Shown here piece by piece: positions 35,819 to 44,517 of a DNA stretch of 64,000 nt (the stretch's first letter is position 1; the number at the start of each line of letters is the position of its first letter). The stretch spans positions 1 to 64,000 of the forward strand of contig CAVJCT010000042.1 of NCBI GenBank assembly GCA_963648205.1, written 5' to 3'. The translations under genes and the position numbers were made by a program. The notes beneath the pieces are model-generated. The model ran no database searches and had not been told where the DNA came from. It worked only from the letters and a program-made list of their open reading frames with translations. The DNA comes from UBA1181 sp963648205 (GTDB lineage: Bacteria; Bacteroidota; Bacteroidia; Bacteroidales; Paludibacteraceae).

Positions 35819-35893
35819 TTTTGTTCAATTCACAGTCCGTATTGAACAAAAAACATACTATTTTGTTCAATACAGTAAAAATAGTGAACAAAA
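35819..35893. repeat. Four inverted/direct copies of TTTTGTTCAAT upstream of the ATPase gene
   Basis: Copies at 35819-35829 (TTTTGTTCAAT), 35841-35851 (ATTGAACAAAA), 35861-35871 (TTTTGTTCAAT) and 35885-35893 (TGAACAAAA). They form two inverted pairs with 11- and 13-nt spacers; equal orientation copies are 42-44 nt apart. The set lies directly before the ATPase start at 35921 and could be an operator or a recognition site for a DNA-binding protein. Alternatively it could form mRNA hairpins. Confidence 0.65.
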
Positions 35894-35920
35894 TTTCGTT
35901 ATTTTGCATTCTGCAAAACG

Positions 35921-37186
35921 ATGTTCACTATGCGTACAATTATCGACAATCAAAGGAAAGAACGTGATTATTTGCTCTCTCTGCCCTACCTCACCCGTCG
36001 CACGAAATACGACGAAAATGAGTTATTGCAAAGCAAGCAGATAAAGTTGATAACTGGGCCTCGCCGTACTGGAAAATCAACCGAGGCTCTCCTACTTCTT
36101 CGGGGTAAAAACTTCGCCTACCTAAATTTTGACGATGCTCAACTACTATCCGCATGGAATGAAGATCTGATAATGGAGAATCTTCAGATAGTCTATCCTG
36201 GTTTTGAATATCTCATCCTCGACGAAGTGCAAAATCTCGAGCAGTGGGATTTATGGATTGCCAAATTGTACCGTTTGGGGTATAACATGATTATCACAGT
36301 AAGTAATGCAAAACTTTTGAGCAGTGAAATGGGAACATTGCTGACGGGAAGGTACATCCAGATTGAAATGCTTCCCTTTAGTTTGTCGGAATTTTATGAA
36401 TGGAACAAAATAGCAGGCAAAGTGCTTTCATCAAACAGCGATACTAAAGAGATTCCACCAGCACTTCAAGATGACTATCTTCATAATGGAGGCTACCCTG
36501 AAACATTATCCTCCAGATCGCTCACACGAAGTTACCTTTCAACGCTTTTCGACTCCATAATATGGAAGGACGTTGCACAAAGACACCGTGTCCGCAACGT
36601 GGAAGGATTGAATGAATTGGCAATGTACTTGCTTTCGAATTACTGCAATGCATTTAGTGCCAACACGCTCACGGAAGAATTAGGTTTCTCCAGTGTGGCA
36701 ACAACAAAGAAGTTTATGGGATATCTGCGCGAGCCTTACCTGTTTTTCTATCTCCACAGGTACAACAACAAACTAAAATTGATGAAAAATGCGCCACAGA
36801 AAGTTTACATCGTCGACAATGGATTTGTTTCCGCAAAAGCATTTAATCTCAGCGAGAACCTCGGCAGACTTTTAGAGAACCAGGTATTCATAGAATTAGT
36901 AAGGCAAGGGTATGACACAGACAAATCTCTTTTCTACTACCGTTCTCGGAATGACAAGGAGACCGATTTTGTTACACGCAAAGGGACAATGGTAGAAAGT
37001 CTTATTCGGGTTTGCTATGATTTATCGTCAGAAAAAACGATGAAACGCGGAATCGACAGTCTTCTGGAATGTGCAGGCGAATTAAACTGCAAAAATCTGA
37101 AAATCATAACAATGGCAGAGAACCGCACCATTGACAAAGGCTCTTACCAAATTGAGGTCATTTCTATAGACCGTTTTTGCGAATAG
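35921..37186 (+). CDS. AAA_14/DUF4143-family ATP-binding protein
   Basis: 421 residues. Walker A GPRRTGKST at residues 46-54, Walker B YLILDEVQN near residue 100, then a sensor region (NMIITVSNAKLLSSEMGTLLTGRY) and the EMLPFSLSEFYEW motif typical of this family. The C-terminal half is DUF4143: TKKFMGYLREPYLFFYLHRY, KVYIVDNGF, LENQVFIELVRQGYD, ETDFV, the last resembling a PD-(D/E)XK nuclease core (E...D...E-x-D). These proteins are widespread, variable in copy number and linked to accessory DNA; the role is unknown. A second ATG three codons downstream is possible. Repeats upstream suggest specific control. Confidence 0.85.
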   Translation: MFTMRTIIDNQRKERDYLLSLPYLTRRTKYDENELLQSKQIKLITGPRRTGKSTEALLLLRGKNFAYLNFDDAQLLSAWNEDLIMENLQIVYPGFEYLILDEVQNLEQWDLWIAKLYRLGYNMIITVSNAKLLSSEMGTLLTGRYIQIEMLPFSLSEFYEWNKIAGKVLSSNSDTKEIPPALQDDYLHNGGYPETLSSRSLTRSYLSTLFDSIIWKDVAQRHRVRNVEGLNELAMYLLSNYCNAFSANTLTEELGFSSVATTKKFMGYLREPYLFFYLHRYNNKLKLMKNAPQKVYIVDNGFVSAKAFNLSENLGRLLENQVFIELVRQGYDTDKSLFYYRSRNDKETDFVTRKGTMVESLIRVCYDLSSEKTMKRGIDSLLECAGELNCKNLKIITMAENRTIDKGSYQIEVISIDRFCE

Positions 37187-37202
37187 TCTCTTTAGCACAA
37201 AA

Positions 37203-37229
37203 AGAGGGACGCTCCAAGAACGTCCCTCT
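37203..37229. terminator. Bidirectional terminator between convergent ATPase and phoH genes
   Basis: AGAGGGACG / CGTCCCTCT, a perfect 9-bp stem with a 9-nt loop, located between two convergent stops. Confidence 0.75.
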
Positions 37230-37248
37230 ATCATAGAATCATTATTTT

Positions 37249-38577
37249 CTACAAAAGCACACTTGCCAACTCGGAGAGTTTACTTCTCTCACCCTTGATC
37301 AGATTGACGTGAGCGAACAACTCTTGTCCTTTCATCTTATCAATCATGTAAACCAAGCCGTTTGACTGCATATCCAAGTATGGAGTATCGATTTGTTGAA
37401 CATCACCAGTGAAGACGATCTTACAGCCCTCTCCTGCTCTTGTGATGATGGTCTTCACCTCATGTGGTGTCAAGTTTTGAGCCTCATCAACAATCAGATA
37501 AGTGCTGCTTAAACTACGACCACGGATGAACGCCAACGCCTCAATAACGAGTTGCTCGTTCTTCTGCATATCGTCCAACATCTTCAACTCACGACTGGTT
37601 GGTGCGAACTGATGCTTAATCACATTCAAATTATCGAACAATGGTTGCATGTATGGAGCTACTTTTTGCTTCTCATCACCAGGCAAGAAACCAAGATCCT
37701 TGTTAGACATTGCCACGATAGGACGAGCCAACAAAATCTGCTTGTAAGTCTCGTTTTGTTGCAAAGCAGCAGCCAAAGCCAACAAAGTCTTTCCAGTTCC
37801 TGCACGTCCTGTTATTGCGACCAACTTGATATCGTCATTCAACAAGACATCCAAAGCGAATGTTTGCTCTGCGTTTCTTCCCTCGATACCGAAAGCCTTC
37901 TCCTTTTTAACCTTCTTGATAGTTCCTGCGGCAGCGTCATATTTTGCCATCACCGTAGAACGAATGCTCTTCAAGATGAAGCAATCATTTGGAGCCAACT
38001 CAGCGTTCAAGCCCACCTCACCAACTGGCACTCCGTAAGGCTCAGCGTAGATACGGTCTACCACATCAGCATCCACATTCTCGAAAGTCTCCTGCGCCTT
38101 ATCGAAGATATCGACGTTTTTAACCTTGTCAGTGGTATAGTCTTGTACATCCAAGCCAATTGATTTAGCCTTCATACGAAGGTTCACATCCTTGGTTACG
38201 AGGATAGTACGAGTAGATTTGTCTTTCTCTTGCAAATACAATGCAACCGCCATAATGCGGTGATCAGCAGTTTTCTCAGAGAAAGACTTAGTCAGGATCT
38301 CAGGATAAACAGGATTCGTAACGACAAACAAACGTCCTAACCCAGCACCCAACGAAACTCCATTCTTGAAGAAATCGTTGTCGACACTCAAAGAGTCGAT
38401 TTCGCGAACAAACTCGCGAGCGTTGAAGTTGATTTGCTCGTTACCTTTTTTGAACTTATCCAATTCCTCCAATACAACGATTGGAAGGTATATATCGTTT
38501 TCCTGAAAATTGTAAATACACTTGTAATCGTGAAGGATAACATTGGTATCCAAGACGAAATTCTTCTTTGCGCCCAT
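37249..38577 (-). CDS. PhoH-family protein with N-terminal PIN domain (PhoH2)
   Basis: 442 residues from the ATG; a TTG two codons earlier gives a less likely start. Residues 1-140 are a PIN nuclease domain (NFVLDTNVILHD with catalytic Asp, LEELDKFK, TKDVNLRMKA). Residues about 230-442 are the PhoH ATPase (ITGRAGTGKTLLALAAALQ, RPIVAMSNKDLGFLPGDEKQK, LIVDEAQNLTPHEVK, FTGDVQQIDTPYLD). PhoH2 proteins act as RNA helicase/nucleases in some bacteria. It is monocistronic and convergent with the ATPase. Confidence 0.92.
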   Translation of the reverse strand: MGAKKNFVLDTNVILHDYKCIYNFQENDIYLPIVVLEELDKFKKGNEQINFNAREFVREIDSLSVDNDFFKNGVSLGAGLGRLFVVTNPVYPEILTKSFSEKTADHRIMAVALYLQEKDKSTRTILVTKDVNLRMKAKSIGLDVQDYTTDKVKNVDIFDKAQETFENVDADVVDRIYAEPYGVPVGEVGLNAELAPNDCFILKSIRSTVMAKYDAAAGTIKKVKKEKAFGIEGRNAEQTFALDVLLNDDIKLVAITGRAGTGKTLLALAAALQQNETYKQILLARPIVAMSNKDLGFLPGDEKQKVAPYMQPLFDNLNVIKHQFAPTSRELKMLDDMQKNEQLVIEALAFIRGRSLSSTYLIVDEAQNLTPHEVKTIITRAGEGCKIVFTGDVQQIDTPYLDMQSNGLVYMIDKMKGQELFAHVNLIKGERSKLSELASVLL

Positions 38578-38799
38578 AATCAATCCAATTTACGTGTTTA
38601 TCATTAAATTCAAGGTGAGAAAGAGAAGACCTCTGACGATTGAAAGCCAGAGGTGTCATCAACTTTCGTCCCTACTAAATTAGTTTTTCGATTTGTAAAA
38701 ACAAACTTTTAAAAAAGATTTTTCCGAATTTTGCAAACATAAAATTCATTCGTTTCCGCAGAAACAATGATAGTCTATATTAAATAGAAGATTCAGAAA

Positions 38800-40098
38800 A
38801 TGGAAGATTCAAAGAAAATGAACTACGCAGATACACTGACCTATATCTACAATCGCATGCCATTGTTTCAGATGGTCGGCAAGTCTGCCTATAAAGAAGG
38901 TCTTGAGAGCATGCAGGCTTTCGACGACCGTTTAGGCAACCCTCATCACTCATTCAAATGTATTCACGTCGGTGGAACGAACGGCAAAGGTTCGACCTCA
39001 CACACCCTCGCCTCTATTCTTCAATCAGCAGGATATAAGGTGGGATTGTTCACTTCACCCCACCTCAAAGATTTTCGTGAACGCATCAGAGTGAACGGAG
39101 AGGTTGTGCCAGAGCAGTTTGTCATCGACTTTGTTGAGAAGCACAAAGCATTTTTCGATGTCATCTACCCTTCTTTCTTCGAAGTGAATGTGGCAATGGC
39201 ATTCGACTATTTCAGGCAGGAGAAGGTCGACTATGCCGTTATCGAAGTGGGACTTGGAGGAAGATTGGACAGCACCAATATCATCTCCCCTATTTTGAGT
39301 GTGATTACCAATATCAGTCTTGATCACACCAACATTTTAGGAGACACCGAGTTGAAAATTGCGAAAGAGAAAGCCGGAATCATCAAAGAGAAGACACCGA
39401 TTGTCATTGGCGAGGCAGAAGGCGAAATAAAAGCGTTGTTTCAATCTGTCGCCGACGAGAAACACGCACCGATTTTCTATGCTGAAGAGCATAAAGCCGA
39501 GTGGACTCACAACCGAACCGACGAGGATGGAACGCCATTGCAAGGATTCGCCATCAATGGAGATATCATTGAAACACCTCTGTTGGGCAACTACCAAGCA
39601 AAAAACATGGCAACCATAAAATGTGCCGTTGAAAGGCTGAGAGAATTAGGCTTGAAAATCAGCAAGAAAGCAGAATGGGAAGGATTCCGAAAGACCGTCT
39701 CGCAGACACATTTGTTGGGAAGATGGCAGATTATCGGGAAGAATCCGACCATCGTATGCGACACAGGGCATAATGTTGGTGGCATTCAGTATATTGTCAA
39801 GCAATTGGCAGCGACACCCCACAAGACGCTGCACATTGTTTTCGGTATGGTAGGAGACAAAGACGTGTCGCACGTATTGGATTTATTGCCGAAAGAAGCC
39901 CATTATTACTTCACCAGAGCGAGCATTCACAGAGCATTGGACGAGAAGACACTTTTCGGAATGGGACAAGAAAGAGGCTTGCAAGGCGAAAGTTATCCAA
40001 CTGTAGCAGAAGCACTTACAGCCGCAAAAAACAATGCTGATGCAGAAGACCTAATTTATGTAGGCGGAAGCACCTACGTTGTTGCGGAAATAATTTAA
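38800..40098 (+). CDS. folC: Bifunctional folylpolyglutamate/dihydrofolate synthase
   Basis: 432 residues, Mur-ligase family. It adds glutamate to dihydropteroate and folates with ATP. P-loop GGTNGKGST is at residues 58-66; LFTSPHLKDFRERIRVNGE, EVGLGGRLDSTN, TNISLDHTNILGDT with the metal-binding His/Asp and GNYQAKNM follow, then the C-terminal CDTGHNVGG domain. Length is typical. It stands alone upstream of the tRNA-Val pair. Confidence 0.95.
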   Translation: MEDSKKMNYADTLTYIYNRMPLFQMVGKSAYKEGLESMQAFDDRLGNPHHSFKCIHVGGTNGKGSTSHTLASILQSAGYKVGLFTSPHLKDFRERIRVNGEVVPEQFVIDFVEKHKAFFDVIYPSFFEVNVAMAFDYFRQEKVDYAVIEVGLGGRLDSTNIISPILSVITNISLDHTNILGDTELKIAKEKAGIIKEKTPIVIGEAEGEIKALFQSVADEKHAPIFYAEEHKAEWTHNRTDEDGTPLQGFAINGDIIETPLLGNYQAKNMATIKCAVERLRELGLKISKKAEWEGFRKTVSQTHLLGRWQIIGKNPTIVCDTGHNVGGIQYIVKQLAATPHKTLHIVFGMVGDKDVSHVLDLLPKEAHYYFTRASIHRALDEKTLFGMGQERGLQGESYPTVAEALTAAKNNADAEDLIYVGGSTYVVAEII

Positions 40099-40117
40099 AA
40101 AATTTCCGCCCGAAAAT

Positions 40118-40148
40118 TTTGAAGTATCAAAAATACTCTCTACATTTG
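40118..40148 (+). promoter_or_regulatory. Promoter of the tRNA-Val pair
   Basis: TTTG (40118-40121), 19-nt spacer, TACATTTG (40141-40148): an excellent consensus, about 42 nt before the first tRNA. Confidence 0.75.
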
Positions 40149-40189
40149 CAACGCTTTTGAGAAAGCAATCTTTTTGAAAGTGTTGTTTC

Positions 40190-40264
40190 GGTCTTATAGC
40201 TCAGCTGGTTCAGAGCACCTGCCTTACAAGCAGGGGGTCCTAGGTTCGAATCCTAGTGGGACCA
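40190..40264 (+). tRNA. tRNA-Val(TAC), copy 1
   Basis: A 75-nt cloverleaf. Acceptor GGTCTTA/TGGGACC (with G-U pairs), D arm GCTC/GAGC, anticodon stem CTGCC/AGCAG region around CTTACAA (anticodon TAC), T arm CTAGG-TTCGAAT-CCTAG, discriminator A. The 3' CCA is not encoded. Confidence 0.97.
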
Positions 40265-40310
40265 CAAGACAATTTCCATATTGTCCTCCAATAGTTGTTG
40301 TTATTGTTTC

Positions 40311-40385
40311 GGTCTTATAGCTCAGCTGGTTCAGAGCACCTGCCTTACAAGCAGGGGGTCCTAGGTTCGAATCCTAGTGGGACCA
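40311..40385 (+). tRNA. tRNA-Val(TAC), copy 2
   Basis: Identical in sequence to the copy at 40190-40264 and 46 nt downstream of it; the preceding TGTTTC is also shared. Both are probably cut from one transcript. A terminator hairpin follows. Confidence 0.97.
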
Positions 40386-40390
40386 CGAAG

Positions 40391-40420
40391 AAGGTGGAGA
40401 TGTGATATTTCCACCTTTTT
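40391..40420 (+). terminator. Terminator after the tRNA-Val pair
   Basis: AAGGTGGA / TCCACCTT stem (8 bp) with an 11-nt loop and a T-run. Confidence 0.8.
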
Positions 40421-40580
40421 CGTGTTTTATAGGGTCTACTTTTCCGAGGCCTCTTTTCTATATTTACCTTCCATGTCTTCCTTCCTGTTTTCTCTTTCCT
40501 ATTTTGATTGTCTCCCAAAAGATTTTCTTTTTCACCATAAAATAAATCTTTTTAAAATTAGGAAAATCAGAAAAAAGTAT

Positions 40581-40588
40581 TACCTTTG
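40581..40588 (+). promoter_or_regulatory. -7 box of tRNA-Arg
   Basis: TACCTTTG fits TAnnTTTG, 25 nt before the tRNA. The -33 element is not clear. Between the tRNA-Val terminator and this box I see nothing else. Confidence 0.6.
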
Positions 40589-40613
40589 CACTCGCTTTAA
40601 TGCAAGAAAGGAT

Positions 40614-40687
40614 GGTCGGGTAGCTCAGTTGGATAGAGCAACAGCCTTCTAAGCTGTGGGTCGAGGGTTCGACTCCCTCCTCGATCA
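40614..40687 (+). tRNA. tRNA-Arg(TCT)
   Basis: A 74-nt cloverleaf. Acceptor GGTCGGG/CTCGATC (two G-U pairs), D arm GCTC/GAGC, anticodon loop CTTCTAA (anticodon TCT), T arm GAGGG-TTCGACT-CCCTC, discriminator A. No encoded CCA. Confidence 0.95.
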
Positions 40688-40695
40688 CCGATAAG

Positions 40696-40732
40696 AGACT
40701 TCAGATGCTTCGGCATTTGGAGTCTTTTTTTT
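40696..40732 (+). terminator. tRNA-Arg terminator
   Basis: AGACTTCAGATGC-TTCG-GCATTTGGAGTCT: a 13-bp stem with two G-U pairs and a UUCG tetraloop, followed by eight T. Confidence 0.9.
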
Positions 40733-40754
40733 GCACATACGACTATACAATACA

Positions 40755-40786
40755 AAAAGTGCCGCTATTCTCAATAGCGACACTTT
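40755..40786 (-). terminator. Terminator after the RsiV-like gene
   Basis: AAAGTG-c-CGCTATT / AATAGCG-a-CACTTT stem with a 3-nt loop and A/T-rich flanks, 28 nt after the stop of the minus-strand gene. Confidence 0.7.
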
Positions 40787-40813
40787 ATTTCAATTACTGT
40801 TTTACAATCGAGA

Positions 40814-41734
40814 TTAATCTAATAATGCCTTGGCTTCAGGTACAAGGTACTGCTTCATCTGACTGAATGGAACGTTGAACGTTACCAATCCATAACTATA
40901 CGGTGCGATTTCGTACTGTTGATAGGTGAAGGTAACACCCTGAGCAGTGAAAATAGGTGAGTGCGATGGCAACGGTATTTCTTTAGAATCGCCATCGAGC
41001 AAAAGATTTTCGAACAGATTGCTCTCATTCACATCAGAGAAACCGTTCTCATTAAAGTATTTGATTACTCCCTTACGAATAAGCGGTTGCAACTGTTTCA
41101 CCATAGTACTGTCCACTGTTTGTTTCAAAGCCTTGCCACTTGATTTCGAGATGACCGAACCATAACTACGAAATGAGCCGTGGGCTCCACCAAAGTAAAG
41201 GTCTATCGTTGTATTATAAGTAACATACTTACCGTCCTCATAGATTTTACGCATCATTATGTTGCAGTTGGTTTGCATTTCCTCTTCTTCCTCTGCGTCA
41301 TTGCTGAGAGATTCAAGGTAGTCTGCGTTTCCCTTCACATAAAATTTCAACATAGCATCTGGATCGGTCAAATCGCCCACAAACGGTTTTAGTATTCGTG
41401 GACTGTCATACGCCTGCGTGTAAGACAAAGAAAAATTTGCCAAGTTTTCATTGATGAACTGACGTACATTAGCAGCGAAAGGAGTGTTGCCCATTGGGTA
41501 GTCGAGTGCTACCGAAGAGTTCACTTTTGAGTTGACGATTGCATACGACAAAGTGTCAAATGCAAGTGTGTCGGGTTCGCTTGACTCCACAGCAACTACA
41601 GCGACAGAGTCGGAAACTGAAACAGAATCGTTGGCAACGACTCCAGTGTCATTCGATGGGTTACCACCACAGCCAGAAACAGCGATTGCAACAGCAACGC
41701 TGATTGTGGCGAAAAGTTCCTTTTTTGTGTTCAT
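40814..41734 (-). CDS. RsiV-like lipoprotein (DUF4163/PdaC + DUF3298)
   Basis: 306 residues. A lipoprotein signal peptide ends in a lipobox (AVSG-C at residue 22). After a low-complexity Ser/Val/Asp linker (about 25-60) comes a DUF4163-type domain (NVRQFINENLANF, DLYFGGAHGSFRSYGSVI, the GGAHG motif) and C-terminal DUF3298 (FTYQQYEIAPYSYGLVTFNVPFSQM). RsiV proteins are lysozyme-sensing anti-sigma factors in Firmicutes, but in Bacteroidetes the same fold occurs as lipoproteins without an anti-sigma domain, as here. Envelope function, otherwise unknown. Confidence 0.83.
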   Translation of the reverse strand: MNTKKELFATISVAVAIAVSGCGGNPSNDTGVVANDSVSVSDSVAVVAVESSEPDTLAFDTLSYAIVNSKVNSSVALDYPMGNTPFAANVRQFINENLANFSLSYTQAYDSPRILKPFVGDLTDPDAMLKFYVKGNADYLESLSNDAEEEEEMQTNCNIMMRKIYEDGKYVTYNTTIDLYFGGAHGSFRSYGSVISKSSGKALKQTVDSTMVKQLQPLIRKGVIKYFNENGFSDVNESNLFENLLLDGDSKEIPLPSHSPIFTAQGVTFTYQQYEIAPYSYGLVTFNVPFSQMKQYLVPEAKALLD

Positions 41735-41747
41735 GTTAATTATAATT

Positions 41748-43409
41748 TTATTTGTGACTTTCGTAAAGATACCTTTTAATATTCTTTTTAGGAGTTTTTT
41801 CGAACTCCTTCGGGAAAAGCTTTATTTCAGAAATTTGCTCGTAGTTCGCTACGCTTTTGTTAAACTTTCTTCTGTTTTCTTCCATGATATTTGCCAAATC
41901 CTCTTTCTGGATGTTGATTTCATCCATCGCACGGAAATCTGGATAGACAAGGGCTACCAATCTGCCATCATTCTCTACAATCAAGGTCTCCGACACGAAC
42001 GGCAGATTTGACAATTTAGCCTCCAACTGTTCAGGGTAGATATTCTGTCCCGACGGACCTAAAATCATACTCTTGCAACGTCCTTTGATGAAAAGGTAAC
42101 CGTCTTTCAACACTCCAATATCCCCCGTGCGAAGCCATCCGTCATCAGTGAATGTGGCTTTCGTTGCCGAGTCATTCTTGAAATAAGAAGGCATCATGTT
42201 TTGTCCTCTCACTACAATCTCACCTGCCACATTTTCTTGATCCTCCGAGTCTATTTTCACCTCCATATTCGGCAAAACCTTTCCTACTGACCCTGGAACA
42301 TACTCATCATAATGGGCGAAACTGATCAACGGAGAGCACTCTGTCATTCCATAACCTACAGACAAAGGGAACTTCAATTTCACCAAATCCATTTCAATCT
42401 CATGGTTCAATGGTGCACCTCCAACAACAACCTCACGGAACTCTCCTCCGAACGCTTGAACCATCTTCTCCCTCAACTGAGGATAAATCTCACTTTCTAA
42501 AATAGCATCACTCAAGTCCGAATGCATCTTCAATACAGGCTCTGCTATCGAACGATAAAATTTCTCCACAATCAATGGAACCGTAAAGATGATATTCGGA
42601 CGAACCTCCTCAAAGGCCTTCAACAACACTTTAGGCGCAGGAACTTTGTTCAAGAAAGTGATATGCGCACCCACCGTAATCTGAGAAAGGAAATCGAGCG
42701 AACATCCGTAGGTATGAGCCAATGGCAAGAAACTCAAAATCTTAATTCCTTTATAGGCAGCCTTACATTCCTGCACATACGAAATATTTCCTTTAATATT
42801 TCCGCATGTTTGAATCACACCCTTACTGAATCCCGTCGTTCCTGAAGTGTAATTGATGGAAAAATAGTCATCGTCTTTTTTCTCCGCAAAACGTAAGTCG
42901 TCAGCCGTAATTCCATTAGGGTATGCTTGTCTATAAAGAACCTCCAACTCATTGATTTTCTGAGGAATCTGAGATTTCACATTCTTATGAATGCAATATT
43001 TCTCCGTATAACAATAAATACACTTCACCTTAGGAATGTTGTCTTCAACAATCAATTCTTTCAGATTGTCGCTAACAAACAACAACTTAGCCCCAGAATG
43101 ATTTACGATATGATGAATATCATCTGGTGGAAAATTTTGAAGTATCGGTACGATAATCGCTCCGTATGTTACGGTAGAAAGGAAAACAATCGCCCACTCT
43201 GGCGTGTTTTTTCCGACTAACGCAATCTTATCATTTTCCTTGATTCCTAACGATTTATATAGAAGATGCATCTTCACAATGTTCTCTGCCAATCTCGCGT
43301 AGGTGAAATTTTCACCGTTAGCGTAGTTGGTCATTGCCAATGCATCCCAGTTTCCTCTGATAGAGTTCATCAACGACTCATTGAAAGTCGCCGTCTCATA
43401 ATACTTCAT
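41748..43409 (-). CDS. AMP-dependent long-chain acyl-CoA synthetase-like
   Basis: 553 residues, ANL superfamily. The P-loop-like INYTSGTTGFSKGVI (residues about 198-212), GYGMTECSPLISF, GWLRTGDIGVLKDGYLFIKGRCKSMILGPSGQNIYPEQLE are present, though the terminal catalytic Lys region is KTPKKNIKRYLY. It activates a fatty acid (or another carboxylate) to its AMP ester and then CoA thioester. The ATG at MKYYE is preferred to an upstream TTG. It lies 13 nt upstream of the RsiV-like gene and is probably co-transcribed with it. Confidence 0.9.
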   Translation of the reverse strand: MKYYETATFNESLMNSIRGNWDALAMTNYANGENFTYARLAENIVKMHLLYKSLGIKENDKIALVGKNTPEWAIVFLSTVTYGAIIVPILQNFPPDDIHHIVNHSGAKLLFVSDNLKELIVEDNIPKVKCIYCYTEKYCIHKNVKSQIPQKINELEVLYRQAYPNGITADDLRFAEKKDDDYFSINYTSGTTGFSKGVIQTCGNIKGNISYVQECKAAYKGIKILSFLPLAHTYGCSLDFLSQITVGAHITFLNKVPAPKVLLKAFEEVRPNIIFTVPLIVEKFYRSIAEPVLKMHSDLSDAILESEIYPQLREKMVQAFGGEFREVVVGGAPLNHEIEMDLVKLKFPLSVGYGMTECSPLISFAHYDEYVPGSVGKVLPNMEVKIDSEDQENVAGEIVVRGQNMMPSYFKNDSATKATFTDDGWLRTGDIGVLKDGYLFIKGRCKSMILGPSGQNIYPEQLEAKLSNLPFVSETLIVENDGRLVALVYPDFRAMDEINIQKEDLANIMEENRRKFNKSVANYEQISEIKLFPKEFEKTPKKNIKRYLYESHK

Positions 43410-43653
43410 CCTCTCTGTTTTATTCAATGAAACATCCTCACTATTCTCCCTCTGTAAACGCCAATGTCAACATGTAGATTCAAGCCAATTTGATTTCTTG
43501 TCTAATTGTCTTTATTAGCGTGGCAAAAATAGGTAAATTTGCCGAGAAATCAGCCAGTTTAGATGCAAAAGTTGCTCAAAGTGCGCTTTGTTGTGCAAAA
43601 CTGGTGGAAACAAAACATATTAAAGCAATATTTTTAGATTATAATTGAAATCC

Positions 43654-44268
43654 ATGATATCTCAAACAATACGAAAAACGATAAAATCGGTGTGTTTCGC
43701 CACCTTCTTGACGACCTCCATTGCCACGCTAAGTTCCTGTTCAAAGAAAGTTTCTGAAAGTGATTACGTCTCATTCGACACCATCCAAGGGCAGTTGACT
43801 GAGCGCAGTTCCATGGGGTTGATTGAAATAATCCTTAACGGTTCTGGAGCGAACTACTCTTATTATATAGCGGAGGGTGCAGAAATGGACGGCGACTTAA
43901 CCGCAGGCAACAAAGTTGAAGTGGTTTTAGGCACACCGAAGGAGGAGACCGACCGTAAATTGGTAGTATCTTTCAAAAATGTAGACGATAACTTCACGCG
44001 CTATCTAAAAAGCACGAAAGGTTTGTGGATGCGACAAGAAGTTAGTCAGAACGGAGGGAAACAAGCGAGCATAGACTTGCTGGCTTTGAACGTTGCCAAC
44101 TGCACCAACATGCCCGTTAATTACCGAAGTTGGGAACCCTCTTCCGACATTATGATCTTTCTTTACAAGTCGGACGGCACTCGCGACACCGCCGTAATAG
44201 ACAGAAGTCAAGTTCCAACCCGAATGACAATCCGTCCCAGTGGAATTATTTTAGAGCGAAAAGATTAA
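43654..44268 (+). CDS. Lipoprotein of unknown function
   Basis: 204 residues. A basic N-terminus, hydrophobic core (FATFLTTSIATLS) and lipobox SS-C mark a lipoprotein. The mature part is beta-rich (SSMGLIEIILNGSGANYSYYI, KVEVVLGTPKEETDRKLVVSF) without recognised motifs. A TTG three codons upstream is a weaker start. A -7 box TAAATTTG lies at 43534-43541, far upstream. Stand-alone gene between acyl-CoA synthetase (divergent) and tRNA-Ser. Confidence 0.75.
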   Translation: MISQTIRKTIKSVCFATFLTTSIATLSSCSKKVSESDYVSFDTIQGQLTERSSMGLIEIILNGSGANYSYYIAEGAEMDGDLTAGNKVEVVLGTPKEETDRKLVVSFKNVDDNFTRYLKSTKGLWMRQEVSQNGGKQASIDLLALNVANCTNMPVNYRSWEPSSDIMIFLYKSDGTRDTAVIDRSQVPTRMTIRPSGIILERKD

Positions 44269-44309
44269 CAAAAAATGCGGAATTAGCATACGCATATCCG
44301 CAAAAAAAC

Positions 44310-44317
44310 TAATTTTG
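44310..44317 (+). promoter_or_regulatory. -7 box of tRNA-Ser
   Basis: TAATTTTG matches TAnnTTTG, 33 nt before the tRNA. Confidence 0.55.
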
Positions 44318-44350
44318 CAAACGTTATCGACAAAAACGATAATGGCCAAT

Positions 44351-44438
44351 AGGAAAGATGCCGGAGTGGTCGATCGGGCCGCACTCGAAATGCGGTGAAC
44401 GGGTAACTGTTCCCAGGGTTCGAATCCCTGTCTTTCCG
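44351..44438 (+). tRNA. tRNA-Ser(CGA)
   Basis: An 88-nt class II tRNA. Acceptor GGAAAGA/TCTTTCC, anticodon stem CCGCA/TGCGG with loop CTCGAAA (anticodon CGA), a long variable arm (GAACGGGTAACTGTTCC), T arm CAGGG-TTCGAAT-CCCTG, discriminator G. No encoded CCA. Confidence 0.95.
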
Positions 44439-44442
44439 CAGA

Positions 44443-44472
44443 AGCAGATAGTTGAGGGCTATCTGCTTTTTT
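44443..44472 (+). terminator. tRNA-Ser terminator
   Basis: AGCAGATAG / CTATCTGCT stem with a 7-nt loop, followed by seven T. Confidence 0.85.
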
Positions 44473-44517
44473 TATTTTATATCTATGGATTGGTATTGAA
44501 CGAAGAAAATTTGTTTA

